Shown: piece by piece, positions 38,005-46,633 of the stretch
Layout of the letters: each line of letters begins with the position of its first letter
How positions within the stretch are numbered: position 1 is the stretch's first letter
The notes under the pieces: model-generated
What the model was told of the DNA's origin: nothing
The model's database searches: none
Seen by the model: only the letters and a program-made list of their open reading frames with translations
Origin: Streptomyces sp. WMMC940
GTDB lineage: Bacteria > Actinomycetota > Actinomycetes > Streptomycetales > Streptomycetaceae
DNA length: 64,000 nt
Reading direction: 5' to 3'
Assembly (NCBI RefSeq): GCF_027460265.1
Contig: NZ_JAPZBC010000001.1
Location: 5,870,001-5,934,000 of the forward strand
Made by a program: the position numbers and the translations under genes

Positions 38005-38340
38005 TCAGTGGACCCAGCGGTAGCTGCGCCAGGGCTGGGTGCCGGGGGCGATGTTGTTGAACAGCGTCGTCGCGATGTACGCCGTGTCCCCGCCCGTGCA
38101 GTCCGCCGTCCGGTACGCGATGAGATCGATCAGCGTGGCGTTCTCGATCCGCACCGCGCCGGCCGGCCCGAGCTTGTGGCAGCCGGTGACCACGGGATTG
38201 GACACCGTGACGACGCGGTCCTCCCCGCCCTCGTAGTTCACGGTGCCCACGGCGGTCCGGCCCAGGCCGGAACAGCCCGTGAGGGCGGCGGTCAGAAGCA
38301 CTGCCCCGGCGGCGATGCCGAGGCGCCGGTGATCGGCCAT
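38005..38340 (-). CDS. Small putative lipoprotein
   Basis: A 111-residue exported protein with a lipoprotein signal: MADHRRLG, a hydrophobic stretch and lipobox LTGC with Cys at about residue 22. The mature ~90 residues contain two further cysteines (VTGCHK and TADCTGG) that may form a disulphide. No family is recognised. The start at 38340 is preceded by GGGGA at suitable distance; a longer frame to 38406 would hide the signal peptide. The protein probably sits on the outer face of the membrane. Confidence 0.75.
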   Translation of the reverse strand: MADHRRLGIAAGAVLLTAALTGCSGLGRTAVGTVNYEGGEDRVVTVSNPVVTGCHKLGPAGAVRIENATLIDLIAYRTADCTGGDTAYIATTLFNNIAPGTQPWRSYRWVH

Positions 38341-38530
38341 GACTGGTCCCCGTCTGTGATGCGGACTCCTGCTCAGACCCTGCCGGACGTCCTCGGGGGT
38401 CCGCACGCCGGATGCGCCCGCTCAGGGGACGCCCCGTACCCGCACGGCGCTCGACCACCGCACCGCACAGGATTACCGTTGAATCACAGACCGAATCTCC
38501 CGGACGCGTGAAACTGCAGGGGGTGCCGTG

Positions 38531-39478
38531 ATGGTTGAGGATCTCGTGGCGATCGGTGTCACGGCGGGTGCCGCGTGCGCCGCCTACCTCATGGCCGCGG
38601 CCAAGGTCGTCAAACAGTACGAGCGGGGCGTGGTCTTCCGCCTGGGCCGGCTGCGCGACCGGGTCCGCGGCCCCGGATTCACCATGATCATTCCGATCGT
38701 GGACCGGCTGCACAAGGTCAACATGCAGATCGTGACCATGCCCGTACCCGCGCAGGAGGGCATCACCAGGGACAACGTCACGGTCAGGGTCGACGCCGTC
38801 GTCTACTTCAAGGTGGTCGACGCGCCCGACGCCCTCGTGAAGGTCGAGGACTACCGTTTCGCCGTCTCCCAGATGGCCCAGACGTCACTGCGCTCGATCA
38901 TCGGCAAGAGCGAACTGGACGACCTCCTCTCCAACCGCGAGAAACTCAACCAGGGCCTCGAACTCATGATCGACAGCCCGGCGCTCGGCTGGGGCGTGAG
39001 CGTCGACCGCGTCGAGATCAAGGACGTGTCGCTGCCGGAGACCATGAAACGCTCCATGGCACGCCAGGCGGAGGCCGACCGGGAGCGCCGGGCACGCGTC
39101 ATCAACGCGGACGCCGAACTCCAGGCCTCGAAGAAACTGGCCGAAGCGGCCCACCAGATGTCCGAGACCCCGGCGGCACTGCAGCTGCGCCTGCTCCAGA
39201 CCGTCATGGCGGTCGCCGCCGAGAAGAACTCCACCCTGGTCCTCCCCATCCCCGTCGAACTGCTGCGCTTCCTGGAACGCGGCTCCGCCCCCGACCGGGA
39301 CGCCGAGCACCACCACGAGGCACACGCGGTGAAGCCGCCGCTGAACGCGCCGGTGACCAACTCGACGGCGTTGCCCGCCATGCCGGACCTCCCGCTACCG
39401 ATCGTCCCGGAGAGCCCCGCCGCCCTCGGCGACCAGGCACACGGCGGCCACGAGTCCCTGGACGACGGAAGGAGGTGA
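38531..39478 (+). CDS. Slipin (stomatin/SPFH, band 7) membrane protein
   Basis: A 315-residue band-7 protein. One N-terminal hydrophobic segment (residues ~7-22) anchors it, then the SPFH core begins with KVVKQYERGVVFRLGRL and contains PGFTMIIPIVDRLHKVNM, ITRDNVTVRVDAVVYFKV and SLRSIIGKSELDDLLSNREKLN, followed by the typical coiled helix MKRSMARQAEADRERRARVINADAE. The ~50-residue tail is Pro/His-rich. Slipins form membrane microdomain scaffolds. The start may be ATG 38531 or GTG 38528, both served by AGGGGG. Stand-alone here; slipins in other bacteria sit with NfeD proteases or with RtcB-type RNA repair genes, neither of which is adjacent. Confidence 0.93.
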   Translation: MVEDLVAIGVTAGAACAAYLMAAAKVVKQYERGVVFRLGRLRDRVRGPGFTMIIPIVDRLHKVNMQIVTMPVPAQEGITRDNVTVRVDAVVYFKVVDAPDALVKVEDYRFAVSQMAQTSLRSIIGKSELDDLLSNREKLNQGLELMIDSPALGWGVSVDRVEIKDVSLPETMKRSMARQAEADRERRARVINADAELQASKKLAEAAHQMSETPAALQLRLLQTVMAVAAEKNSTLVLPIPVELLRFLERGSAPDRDAEHHHEAHAVKPPLNAPVTNSTALPAMPDLPLPIVPESPAALGDQAHGGHESLDDGRR

Positions 39479-39676
39479 GACGGGAGGAGACGAGACGCCG
39501 CCCGCCCGGCAGCAGCGGGGCCCACCCCCGCGCACCGTCCCCGCGGACCCCCGCCCGGCACCCGGCCGCGACGCAGGCCGGAGTCGATGTCAGACCCGCC
39601 CCGTAAGGTCGTACACCCATGGCGCGGTCCACGTCGCGCCACCCGTACGACCGAGCGGAACGGAGGCGACGCGGGC

Positions 39677-42502
39677 ATGCTGCACACCCTTGCCGCCGTC
39701 TTCCGCCCGGCGGCCCTGCCCCGCGACGGACGGGTCGCCTTCTGGAGCCCCGACGGGAAGCCACTGCCCGACAGCGCCGCGGCGGGAGACACCCCCGCCG
39801 TCCCCGGCGAGATCACCGTCGTCCGCCGACACGGCGCCGGGATCCGCAGCCGCACCGTCCCCGCACTGCTGCTGCCCGTCGCCGACGCCGTGCCGCTCCT
39901 CGCCGGCACCCGGCACGACACCGCCGCCCACCCCGCCACGGCCTGCTGGGGCGCCGCCGCCCTGCACGCCCTGCACCTCGTCGCACGCGGCAGACTGCTC
40001 CCCGGCCTGACATCCACCGACCACGACGCCTGGCGCGCCGGGCCACTCGACGCCGACGACATCGCCCAGCTCCGGGCCATCGCCGCCGCCATGCCGCCCG
40101 AGGCGCACGCCACCCCCCTCCCCGGGCTGCGGCCACTCCGGCTGCCCGAACCCGAGGCGCTGATCAGAGCATTCCTCGACGCGGTCGCGGACAGCCTGCC
40201 CCGCACCCCCGCCGCCGAGCACGCCGCCGGCGGACCGTTCGCCGCCACGGCACCGCAGCACCTGCCGCACGCCCGCGAATGGGCGGCACAGGCCGCGGCA
40301 GGCATGGACGCCGGCGTCCGGATCTCCCTCCGCCTGGACCTGTCCCCCCACGAACTCTTCGACACGTCCGAGGACGGCCGAGACGGCCGGCAGGCCGCGG
40401 CAGCCCTCGTCCAGGTGCACAGCCTCGCCGACCCCACACTCGTCGTCGACGCCGCACGGCTGTGGGCGGGGGAGGGCGACGAGCACTTCGGCCCCCGCGC
40501 CCGCGTCGACGCCGTGCTGGCCCTGCGCCGCGCCGCCCGCGTCTGGCCCCCACTCGGCCGGCTCCTCGAGCGCGAGGTGCCCGACGTCCTGCCCGTCACC
40601 GAGGACGAGCTGTACGAGCTGCTGGGCCCGGCAGCCACCCGCCTCGCCGACGCCGGGATCGCCGTGCACTGGCCCAGGGAACTCGCCAGGACCCTCAGCG
40701 CCACGGCGGTCGTCCGCCCGACCGCACCCGGCTCCGCCACCGACGGCACGCCGTTCTTCGAGAGCGAGCAGCTCCTGCGGTTCGACTGGCGACTCGCGCT
40801 CGACGGCGACCCCCTCACCGAGCAGGAGATGGACGCCCTCGCCGAATCCCACCGGCCCGTCGTCCGGCTGCGCGACCAGTGGGTGGTCGTCGACCCCGAG
40901 CTCGTACGCAAGGCCCGCAAGCGCGAACTCGGCCTGCTGGAACCGGTGGACGCCCTGGCCGCGGCACTCACCGGCACCGCCGAGGTCGACGGCGAGAGGG
41001 TCGAGGCCGTCCCCGAGGGCGCGCTGGCCGCCCTGCGGGACCGGCTCACCCACGGTCCGGCCCCCCTCGCCCAGCCCACCGCCCTCGCCGCCACCCTGCG
41101 GGAGTACCAACTGCGCGGACTCGCCTGGCTCGACCTGATGACCTCACTGGGCCTCGGCGGCTGCCTCGCCGACGACATGGGCCTCGGCAAGACCGTCACC
41201 GTCATCGCGCTCCACCTCCACCGCGCCGAGCACCGGGCCCGCACGGCACCCACACTCGTCGTCTGCCCCGCGTCCCTGCTCGGCAACTGGCAGCGGGAGA
41301 TCACACGCTTCGCACCCGGAGTGCCCGTCCGGCGCTTCCACGGCCAGGAACGCAGCCTCGACACCGGCCCCGGCGGCTTCGTCCTCACCACCTACGGCAC
41401 CATGCGCACCAGCGCCGCGGAGATCGCCGCCCGGGACTGGGGCATGGTCGTCGCCGACGAGGCCCAGCACGTCAAGAACCCCTTCTCCGCGACCGCCAAG
41501 GCCCTGCGCACCATTCCCGCCCCGGCCCGCGTCGCCCTCACCGGCACCCCCGTCGAGAACAACCTCTCCGAGCTGTGGTCCCTCCTCGACTGGACCACAC
41601 CGGGACTGCTCGGGCCGCTGAAGACCTTCCGCGCCCGCCACGCCCGCACCGTCGAGAACAACGAGCACACCGGCAACGAGGAGGCGGTCGAACGTCTCGC
41701 CCGGCTCGTCCGCCCCTTCCTGCTGCGGCGGAAGAAGAGCGACCCCGGCATCGTGCCCGAACTCCCGCCGAAGACCGAGTCCGACCACCCCGTCCCCCTC
41801 ACCCGGGAACAGGCGTCGCTCTACGAGGCGGTCGTCCGGGAGACCATGGCCCGGATCGAGACCGCCGAAGGCATCGCCCGCCGCGGCCTCGTCATGAAGC
41901 TGCTCACCTCGCTCAAGCAGATCTGCAACCACCCGGCGCAGTTCCTGAAGGAGGACCGGCCCCGCCTCACGGCCCGTTCCGGCAAACTCGCACTGCTGGA
42001 CGAACTGCTCGACACGATCCTGGCCGAGGACGGTTCCGTGCTGGTCTTCACCCAGTACGTGGCGATGGCCCGGCTCATCACGGACCATCTGGCCTCCCGG
42101 GCGACCCCGTCCCAGCTGCTGCACGGCTCCACCCCCGTACCGGAGCGGGAGAGGATGGTGGACCGCTTCCAGTCCGGCGAGATCCCCGTCTTCGTCCTCT
42201 CCCTCAAGGCGGCGGGCACCGGACTCAACCTGACCCGAGCCGGCCACGTCGTCCACTACGACCGCTGGTGGAACCCGGCGGTGGAGGACCAGGCCACCGA
42301 CCGCGCCCACCGCATCGGGCAGACCCAGCCCGTCCAGGTCCACCGGCTGATCACCGAAGGCACGGTCGAGGACCGCATCTCCGAACTCCTCCAGTCGAAA
42401 CGGGCCCTGGCGGACGCCGTCCTCGGCTCCGGCGAGGCCGCCCTGACCGAACTCACCGACCGCGAACTGGCCGACCTCGTGTCCCTCAGGAGGCCGTCAT
42501 GA
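39677..42502 (+). CDS. SNF2-family DEAD/DEAH helicase
   Basis: A 941-residue SWI2/SNF2 ATPase of the bacterial HepA-like type. Residues 1-~470 are the family's SNF2_N-terminal 'DEAD/DEAH N' region of unclear role. Motif I is DDMGLGKT with Lys505; motif II is DEAQ at 594-597; motif III LTGTPVENNLSELWS; motif V/VI TGLNLTRAGHVVHYDRWWNPAVEDQATDRAHRIGQ. These ATPases translocate on duplex DNA to move bound proteins. The ATG at 39677 is chosen for the GGAGG ten bases upstream. Its stop overlaps the SWIM gene start (ATGA), so the two proteins are made together. Confidence 0.92.
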   Translation: MLHTLAAVFRPAALPRDGRVAFWSPDGKPLPDSAAAGDTPAVPGEITVVRRHGAGIRSRTVPALLLPVADAVPLLAGTRHDTAAHPATACWGAAALHALHLVARGRLLPGLTSTDHDAWRAGPLDADDIAQLRAIAAAMPPEAHATPLPGLRPLRLPEPEALIRAFLDAVADSLPRTPAAEHAAGGPFAATAPQHLPHAREWAAQAAAGMDAGVRISLRLDLSPHELFDTSEDGRDGRQAAAALVQVHSLADPTLVVDAARLWAGEGDEHFGPRARVDAVLALRRAARVWPPLGRLLEREVPDVLPVTEDELYELLGPAATRLADAGIAVHWPRELARTLSATAVVRPTAPGSATDGTPFFESEQLLRFDWRLALDGDPLTEQEMDALAESHRPVVRLRDQWVVVDPELVRKARKRELGLLEPVDALAAALTGTAEVDGERVEAVPEGALAALRDRLTHGPAPLAQPTALAATLREYQLRGLAWLDLMTSLGLGGCLADDMGLGKTVTVIALHLHRAEHRARTAPTLVVCPASLLGNWQREITRFAPGVPVRRFHGQERSLDTGPGGFVLTTYGTMRTSAAEIAARDWGMVVADEAQHVKNPFSATAKALRTIPAPARVALTGTPVENNLSELWSLLDWTTPGLLGPLKTFRARHARTVENNEHTGNEEAVERLARLVRPFLLRRKKSDPGIVPELPPKTESDHPVPLTREQASLYEAVVRETMARIETAEGIARRGLVMKLLTSLKQICNHPAQFLKEDRPRLTARSGKLALLDELLDTILAEDGSVLVFTQYVAMARLITDHLASRATPSQLLHGSTPVPERERMVDRFQSGEIPVFVLSLKAAGTGLNLTRAGHVVHYDRWWNPAVEDQATDRAHRIGQTQPVQVHRLITEGTVEDRISELLQSKRALADAVLGSGEAALTELTDRELADLVSLRRPS

Positions 42503-43842
42503 CCCCGGCCCCGCCCCGCCGTACGCAGGCCGCACCGCACCGCACCGGCCGGCCCGCCCGGGAGGCCCCGCACCGCCCGGACGACCGACGGCGCACGTTC
42601 CCCGCCCTCGCCCCCCGGCCCGGGAAGGACGGCTTCGCCACCTCCTGGTGGGGCGACGCCTGGGTGGACGCCCTGGAGGACACCGCCCTCGACCCGGCCC
42701 GTCTCACCCGCGGCCGGGCGTACGCCGGACGCGGCCACGTCGACGCGATCACCGTGACCCCGGGAAGAGTCGTCGCCTACGTCCACGGCTCCCGGCCGCG
42801 CCCCTACCGCGCCGAGATCCGGCTGCGCACCCTCGGCGACGACGACTGGGAGCGGCTGCTGGACACCGCGGCGGCCCGTCCGGACCACATCGCGGCCCTC
42901 CTCGACAAGGACGTCCCGCACGCCCTCGCGTCCGCCGCCGACCTGCTGCCCGCGCCCGGCGACCTGATCCCCGACTGCTCCTGCCCCGACGACGGGTTCC
43001 CCTGCAAACACGCCGCGGCACTCTGCTACCAGACCGCCAGGATCCTCGACGAGGACCCTTTCGTGCTCTTCCTCATGCGCGGCCGCGGCGAGCAGGAGAT
43101 CCTCGCCGAGCTCACCCGGCGCAACGCCGCCCGCTCGGCGGCCGAACACGCCCGACGCCGCGCCGCCCCCACGGGACACCACGCCGACGACGGCGACGAC
43201 ACCGCCCCGGTTCTCGCCACGGTGCGCGCCCGCGACGTCCTCGCCCCGCGCGCCCGCCCCCCGCTCCCGCCCCCGCTGCCCGCACCACCGCAGCCGGGTC
43301 GCCCACCCGTGTACCCCCAGGCCGCCGGCGCACCCGACCCCCTCGCCCTCGACCTCCTCGCCGGCGAGGCCGCGGCCCGCGCCCACACCACCCTGCGCAC
43401 CGGCAGGGACCCGGTCGGCGGGCTCAACCTCTGGCAGGACGCGGTCCGGCTCGCCGCCGCCCACCCCGGATCCGGGCTGACCGCGTCCACCCGCACGCTG
43501 TACACCGCTCTGGCCCGAGCCGACGGCCGCACCCCCACCGACCTGGCGCGCGCCGTGGCCGCCTGGCGCCAGGGCGGGCTCGCGGGACTCGCGGCCCTGG
43601 AAGAGGAATGGGACCCGCCCGCCGGTCCCTTCGACCGGGCCCGCCCCGCCCTCGCCGCCGCGGACTTCCCGCACTTCCGTCCCCGGCGCAATCGCCTCTC
43701 CACCCCCTCCCTCCAACTGCGTCTGGGCCGCGACGGCTTGTGGTACGGATACGAGTCGGACCCCGGCCGGGACGACTGGTGGCCGCGGGGCACACCGGAC
43801 GAGGACCCGGTGGGCGCCCTCACGACCCTCCTGGGCCGCTGA
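42499..43842 (+). CDS. SWIM zinc-finger protein paired with the SNF2 helicase
   Basis: A 447-residue protein with one SWIM zinc finger, CxCx6CxH, at Cys160, Cys162, Cys169 and His171. The N-terminal ~150 residues (TSWWGDAWVDALE..., RGRAYAGRGHV) are a conserved part of SWIM proteins found with SNF2 ATPases. The segment 225-290 is Pro/Ala-rich and probably a linker; the C-terminal region contains helical LALDLLAGEAAARAH and an Arg-rich end. SWIM domains bind DNA or proteins; coupling to the SNF2 ATPase by the ATGA overlap suggests a shared DNA-remodelling task. AGGAGG precedes the start. Confidence 0.9.
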   Translation: MTPAPPRRTQAAPHRTGRPAREAPHRPDDRRRTFPALAPRPGKDGFATSWWGDAWVDALEDTALDPARLTRGRAYAGRGHVDAITVTPGRVVAYVHGSRPRPYRAEIRLRTLGDDDWERLLDTAAARPDHIAALLDKDVPHALASAADLLPAPGDLIPDCSCPDDGFPCKHAAALCYQTARILDEDPFVLFLMRGRGEQEILAELTRRNAARSAAEHARRRAAPTGHHADDGDDTAPVLATVRARDVLAPRARPPLPPPLPAPPQPGRPPVYPQAAGAPDPLALDLLAGEAAARAHTTLRTGRDPVGGLNLWQDAVRLAAAHPGSGLTASTRTLYTALARADGRTPTDLARAVAAWRQGGLAGLAALEEEWDPPAGPFDRARPALAAADFPHFRPRRNRLSTPSLQLRLGRDGLWYGYESDPGRDDWWPRGTPDEDPVGALTTLLGR

Positions 43843-44004
43843 CCACAGGCCCGGGCCCACGGCCGGCCCCCGGGCCGCGCCGACCACCCCACCCGGCGCG
43901 CGCACCGGCGCCGAGTACAGGACCGCGACGCCGGGAGCCGAACACAACGACGGTGCTGAACAGTTCTGCCTCGCCCCACCCGAAGGGGTGAAACGCCTCG
44001 CGGC

Positions 44005-44032
44005 CATAACCCGGTCGGTTCCATGCCGTTAT
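44005..44032 (+). promoter_or_regulatory. Candidate sigma-BldN promoter of the chaplin gene
   Basis: CATAAC (44005-44010), exactly 16 bases, then CGTTAT (44027-44032). The sigma-BldN consensus I recall from bldM and the chaplin/rodlin genes is CGTAAC-N16-CGTTGA, so the match is five of six and four of six with the right spacing, in the right place (49 bases before the ATG). The rest of 43843-44081 is non-coding. Confidence 0.6.
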
Positions 44033-44081
44033 TTTCGGTGCGGGTGAGCACCCGTGTTCATCCACCGGAAGGCAGGAATCC

Positions 44082-44726
44082 ATGAGGCACATTCGCCGAA
44101 CAGGTCTGGTCGCAGCGATGGTCACCGGCGGCGCGCTGGCCGCCGCCGGGGCCGCCCACGCCGACTCGGGCGCGCAGGGGAGCGCGGCCGGATCACCGGG
44201 CCTGATCTCCGGCAACGCGGTGCAGATCCCGGTCCATGTGCCGGTGAACGTGTGCGGCAACACCGTGAACGTGATCGGTCTGCTGAACCCGGCGGTCGGC
44301 AACAGCTGCGAGAACGAAGGAAACGGCGGCGGAGGCGACGGCGCGACAGGCGGCGGAGCGGTCGCCGGGGCGAGTGCGAACGACTCGCCCGGAGTCCTCT
44401 CCGGGAACGCGGTCCAGCTGCCCGTCGACGTCCCCGTGAACGTCACCGGCAACTCCGTGAACGTCGTCGGCATCGGCAACGCCGCGGCCGGCAACTCCTC
44501 CTCGAACTCCGCCAACCCGCCGGCCCCGCCCCGGCAGGTGACGCCGCCGAAGACGGTCACACCGTCGGAGGTCCGCCCCGTCACGCGCGCCCCGGAGCCC
44601 CAGCAGGGCCCGGTCCACCTGGCAGAGACCGGCACACCGGCGTCCCTGGGCCTCACCCTCCCGGCGGGCGCGGCTCTGGTCCTGGGCGGCGCCGTGCTGT
44701 TCCGCCGGTCCCGCGCCACGGCGTAG
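44082..44726 (+). CDS. Long chaplin with two chaplin domains and sortase signal
   Basis: A 214-residue cell-wall-anchored chaplin, a hydrophobic surface protein that helps aerial hyphae leave the water phase. Signal peptide 1-27 (cleavage after AHA). Chaplin domain 1 (about 37-77) has ISGNAVQIPVHVPVNVCGN and GLLNPAVGNSC with its two cysteines. Domain 2 (about 103-143) has LSGNAVQLPVDVPVNVTGN and GIGNAAAGNSSS and lacks both cysteines. A Pro-rich wall-spanning segment follows, then the sortase signal LAETG at 180-184, a hydrophobic helix and RRSRATA. This is the class of ChpA/B/C. Preceded by a candidate sigma-BldN promoter, GGAAGG gives the ribosome binding site. Confidence 0.93.
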   Translation: MRHIRRTGLVAAMVTGGALAAAGAAHADSGAQGSAAGSPGLISGNAVQIPVHVPVNVCGNTVNVIGLLNPAVGNSCENEGNGGGGDGATGGGAVAGASANDSPGVLSGNAVQLPVDVPVNVTGNSVNVVGIGNAAAGNSSSNSANPPAPPRQVTPPKTVTPSEVRPVTRAPEPQQGPVHLAETGTPASLGLTLPAGAALVLGGAVLFRRSRATA

Positions 44727-44992
44727 ACGCGCCGGGCGCCCACGTCGCACACGGGCCCGTGCTGCTCCTGCCGCCCGGTCCTGAGCCGTGCGGGCCGGCA
44801 AGCGCGGCCCGCCGCGCCCCCTCCGCCGCCACCCGCCTGCGCCGCGACCACCCGAGCTGGTCTCGGCCGCGCTGACGCATGCACGGCTGAGGCAGCCCGC
44901 GATGGCCACGTTCGGTGCGGAGGACGCCTACCGCGGAAACCCTCCGCCCCTGCGCACCCCCGGGTGACCATCCGCTCCGGACGCCCCGGCCG

Positions 44993-45652
44993 TCACGGCG
45001 GCGTCGCCCGCCAGGCCGTGAGCATCGTGTCGACCGCAGTGGCGACACGCCGGCGGGCCTCGTGGCGAGGGACACCCCGCATCAGCAGCGCGTCGTACGG
45101 CGTGTCCCGATGACGCACCGAAGCCCGCACGGCCGCCGTGACCGCGCCCTCGTCCAGGGCGCGGCCGGCCGCGGTACGGCCCACCCGCCCGCTGCCCCGC
45201 ACCGAGGTGTGCGCCGCCACGTCCAGCGCGCGGTCCAGCGGGCAGGACGGGAAGAGCCGCAGGATCTCCGCGGTGAGCCGGGCGGTGAACCGGACGTCCT
45301 CCGCTGCCCGCCGGGCCGCGTCCCGCTCCCGCCGCCGGGCCCGTGCCTCCGCATCGGCCAGGCACGCCGCCTCCGCACGTGCCAGTGCCGCCTCCTCCAC
45401 CAGCAGGCCCTGCCGTTCGTACCGGGTGCGCTGTCTGTTGTGCCGTACGACGACGGCCCACAGGGAACTCGCCTCGCGCGCCCGACGGGTCAGCGCCGCG
45501 TCACCTCGCGCCAGGAAGACCAGATGGCCCAGGTCCGCGCAGTCGAGACAGCGCGGCGCGTGGAACTCCAGCACCAGCCGCTCCAGCGGTCCCCGCCGGC
45601 ATTCCGCGCAATGCCGCCGCTTCAGCGGCTCGACGACGACGAGCGGATCCAC
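44993..45652 (-). CDS. DUF2293 domain protein
   Basis: A ~219-residue protein of the DUF2293 family. The N-terminal part has a CxxC pair in RRHCAEC and a second CLDC in APRCLDCADLGH, probably a zinc ribbon; a coiled, Arg/Ala/Glu-rich helix (about 85-125) follows; the C-terminal DUF2293 core reads EILRLFPSCPLDRALDVAAHTSVRGSGRVGR and VRASVRHRDTPYDALLMRG with conserved His and Arg residues. The frame extends to an ATG at 45727, but GTG at 45652, after GAGGG, fits the family start better. Function unknown; the core resembles small nucleic-acid-associated domains. Convergent with the chaplin gene across a 266-bp gap without genes. Confidence 0.78.
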   Translation of the reverse strand: MDPLVVVEPLKRRHCAECRRGPLERLVLEFHAPRCLDCADLGHLVFLARGDAALTRRAREASSLWAVVVRHNRQRTRYERQGLLVEEAALARAEAACLADAEARARRRERDAARRAAEDVRFTARLTAEILRLFPSCPLDRALDVAAHTSVRGSGRVGRTAAGRALDEGAVTAAVRASVRHRDTPYDALLMRGVPRHEARRRVATAVDTMLTAWRATPP

Positions 45653-45758
45653 CGGACCCTCGCCCCCTCCCCGTGGAACGCGCCCTCGCGAACGGGAGAT
45701 GACAGCTGACAGATGACGGCCGCCCAATAATCGTTCGAGAAAAGGACATCGGTCTTGC

Positions 45759-45764
45759 TAACTT
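45759..45764 (+). promoter_or_regulatory. Candidate -10 (TAACTT) of a leaderless message
   Basis: TAACTT ends seven bases before the GTG of the following gene, in a locally AT-rich patch (45725-45765). No good Shine-Dalgarno sequence is present at the start. The -35 is unclear. Confidence 0.3.
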
Positions 45765-45771
45765 CCCGGAC

Positions 45772-46503
45772 GTGGCGAAACTCAATCAGATCATCGCAGT
45801 GGAGAAGGGCGTCAAGTCCAAGGCGCACCAGGACCTGACGACGGCTCATCACGGCCTCCAGAAGCCGGCCCTGCTCGCCGGAATCGCCCGCACCTACCAG
45901 CCCAAGGACGAGGAGGGCGAGCAGCTCCCGCCCGAGTCGACGCTGGTGCAGGTCAAGGCCGAGGACGTGCTGCGCGACACCGCGAGGACACTGACCCGGT
46001 TGTTCGACGTGACCGCCACCAAGGACTGGGCCAACTGCACGGCCCGCGCGGACATCACCGTCGACGGGCGGGTCCTCGTCGCGGACGTACCCGTCGCGTA
46101 CCTCCTCTTCCTGGAGAAGCAGCTCACGGACATCAACACCTTCGTGCGCAAGCTCCCGGTGCTGGACGCGGCGGAGTCCTGGACCCAGGACCCGTCCACC
46201 GACTCCTGGAAGACCGAGCCGGTCAAGACGGTCCGCACGAGGAAGGTGCCCCGAAACCATGTGAAGGCGGAGGCGACCGAGAAGCACCCCGCGCAGGTCG
46301 AGGTGTACTACGAGGACATCCCGGTGGGGTACTGGACCACCGTGAAGTTCTCCGGTGCCCTGCCCGCCCGCCGGGTCAACGAGCTGCTGGACCGGGTGGA
46401 GAAGCTCCAGCAGGCGGTGAAGTTCGCCCGTGAGGAGGCGAACGGCGCGGAGGTCACCGACCAGCGGGTCGGCGACGCCGTGTTCGGCTACCTCTTCGGG
46501 TAG
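45772..46503 (+). CDS. Conserved actinobacterial protein of unknown function (DUF7873-like)
   Basis: A 243-residue soluble protein starting VAKLNQIIAVEKGVKSKAHQ. I recall this conserved text from many actinomycete and actinophage proteins, in current databases probably DUF7873, but no function is known to me. It has no signal or membrane segment. Segments that look conserved are QVKAEDVLRDTARTLTRLFDV, ARADITVDGRVLVADVPVAYLLFLEKQLTDI and VEVYYEDIPVGYWTTVKFSGALPARRVNELLDRV. Even charge distribution and many lysines would suit RNA binding. The GTG start lacks a ribosome binding site and may be leaderless. Just downstream lie a terminator and a tRNA-like non-coding RNA candidate, which makes a protein-RNA pair possible. 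Codon use is slightly less GC-extreme than neighbours. Confidence 0.85.
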   Translation: MAKLNQIIAVEKGVKSKAHQDLTTAHHGLQKPALLAGIARTYQPKDEEGEQLPPESTLVQVKAEDVLRDTARTLTRLFDVTATKDWANCTARADITVDGRVLVADVPVAYLLFLEKQLTDINTFVRKLPVLDAAESWTQDPSTDSWKTEPVKTVRTRKVPRNHVKAEATEKHPAQVEVYYEDIPVGYWTTVKFSGALPARRVNELLDRVEKLQQAVKFAREEANGAEVTDQRVGDAVFGYLFG

Positions 46504-46514
46504 CCCCAAGTACT

Positions 46515-46542
46515 CCCCGGCCACCACGCACCACGGCCGGGG
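46515..46542 (+). terminator. Hairpin after the DUF7873-like gene
   Basis: 8-bp perfect stem CCCCGGCC / GGCCGGGG with a 12-base loop, 12 bases after the stop. A second 9-bp hairpin lies at 46587-46611; one or both could terminate the message, or belong to the leader of the downstream RNA. Confidence 0.5.
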
Positions 46543-46633
46543 CGCGCGAGGAGCGCAAAGCTGAAGCTGAAGCTTGTCGTGAACCGCGCGGCCGGCAGGA
46601 GACCGGCCGCGATGAATCTCAGACTCTCGCTCC

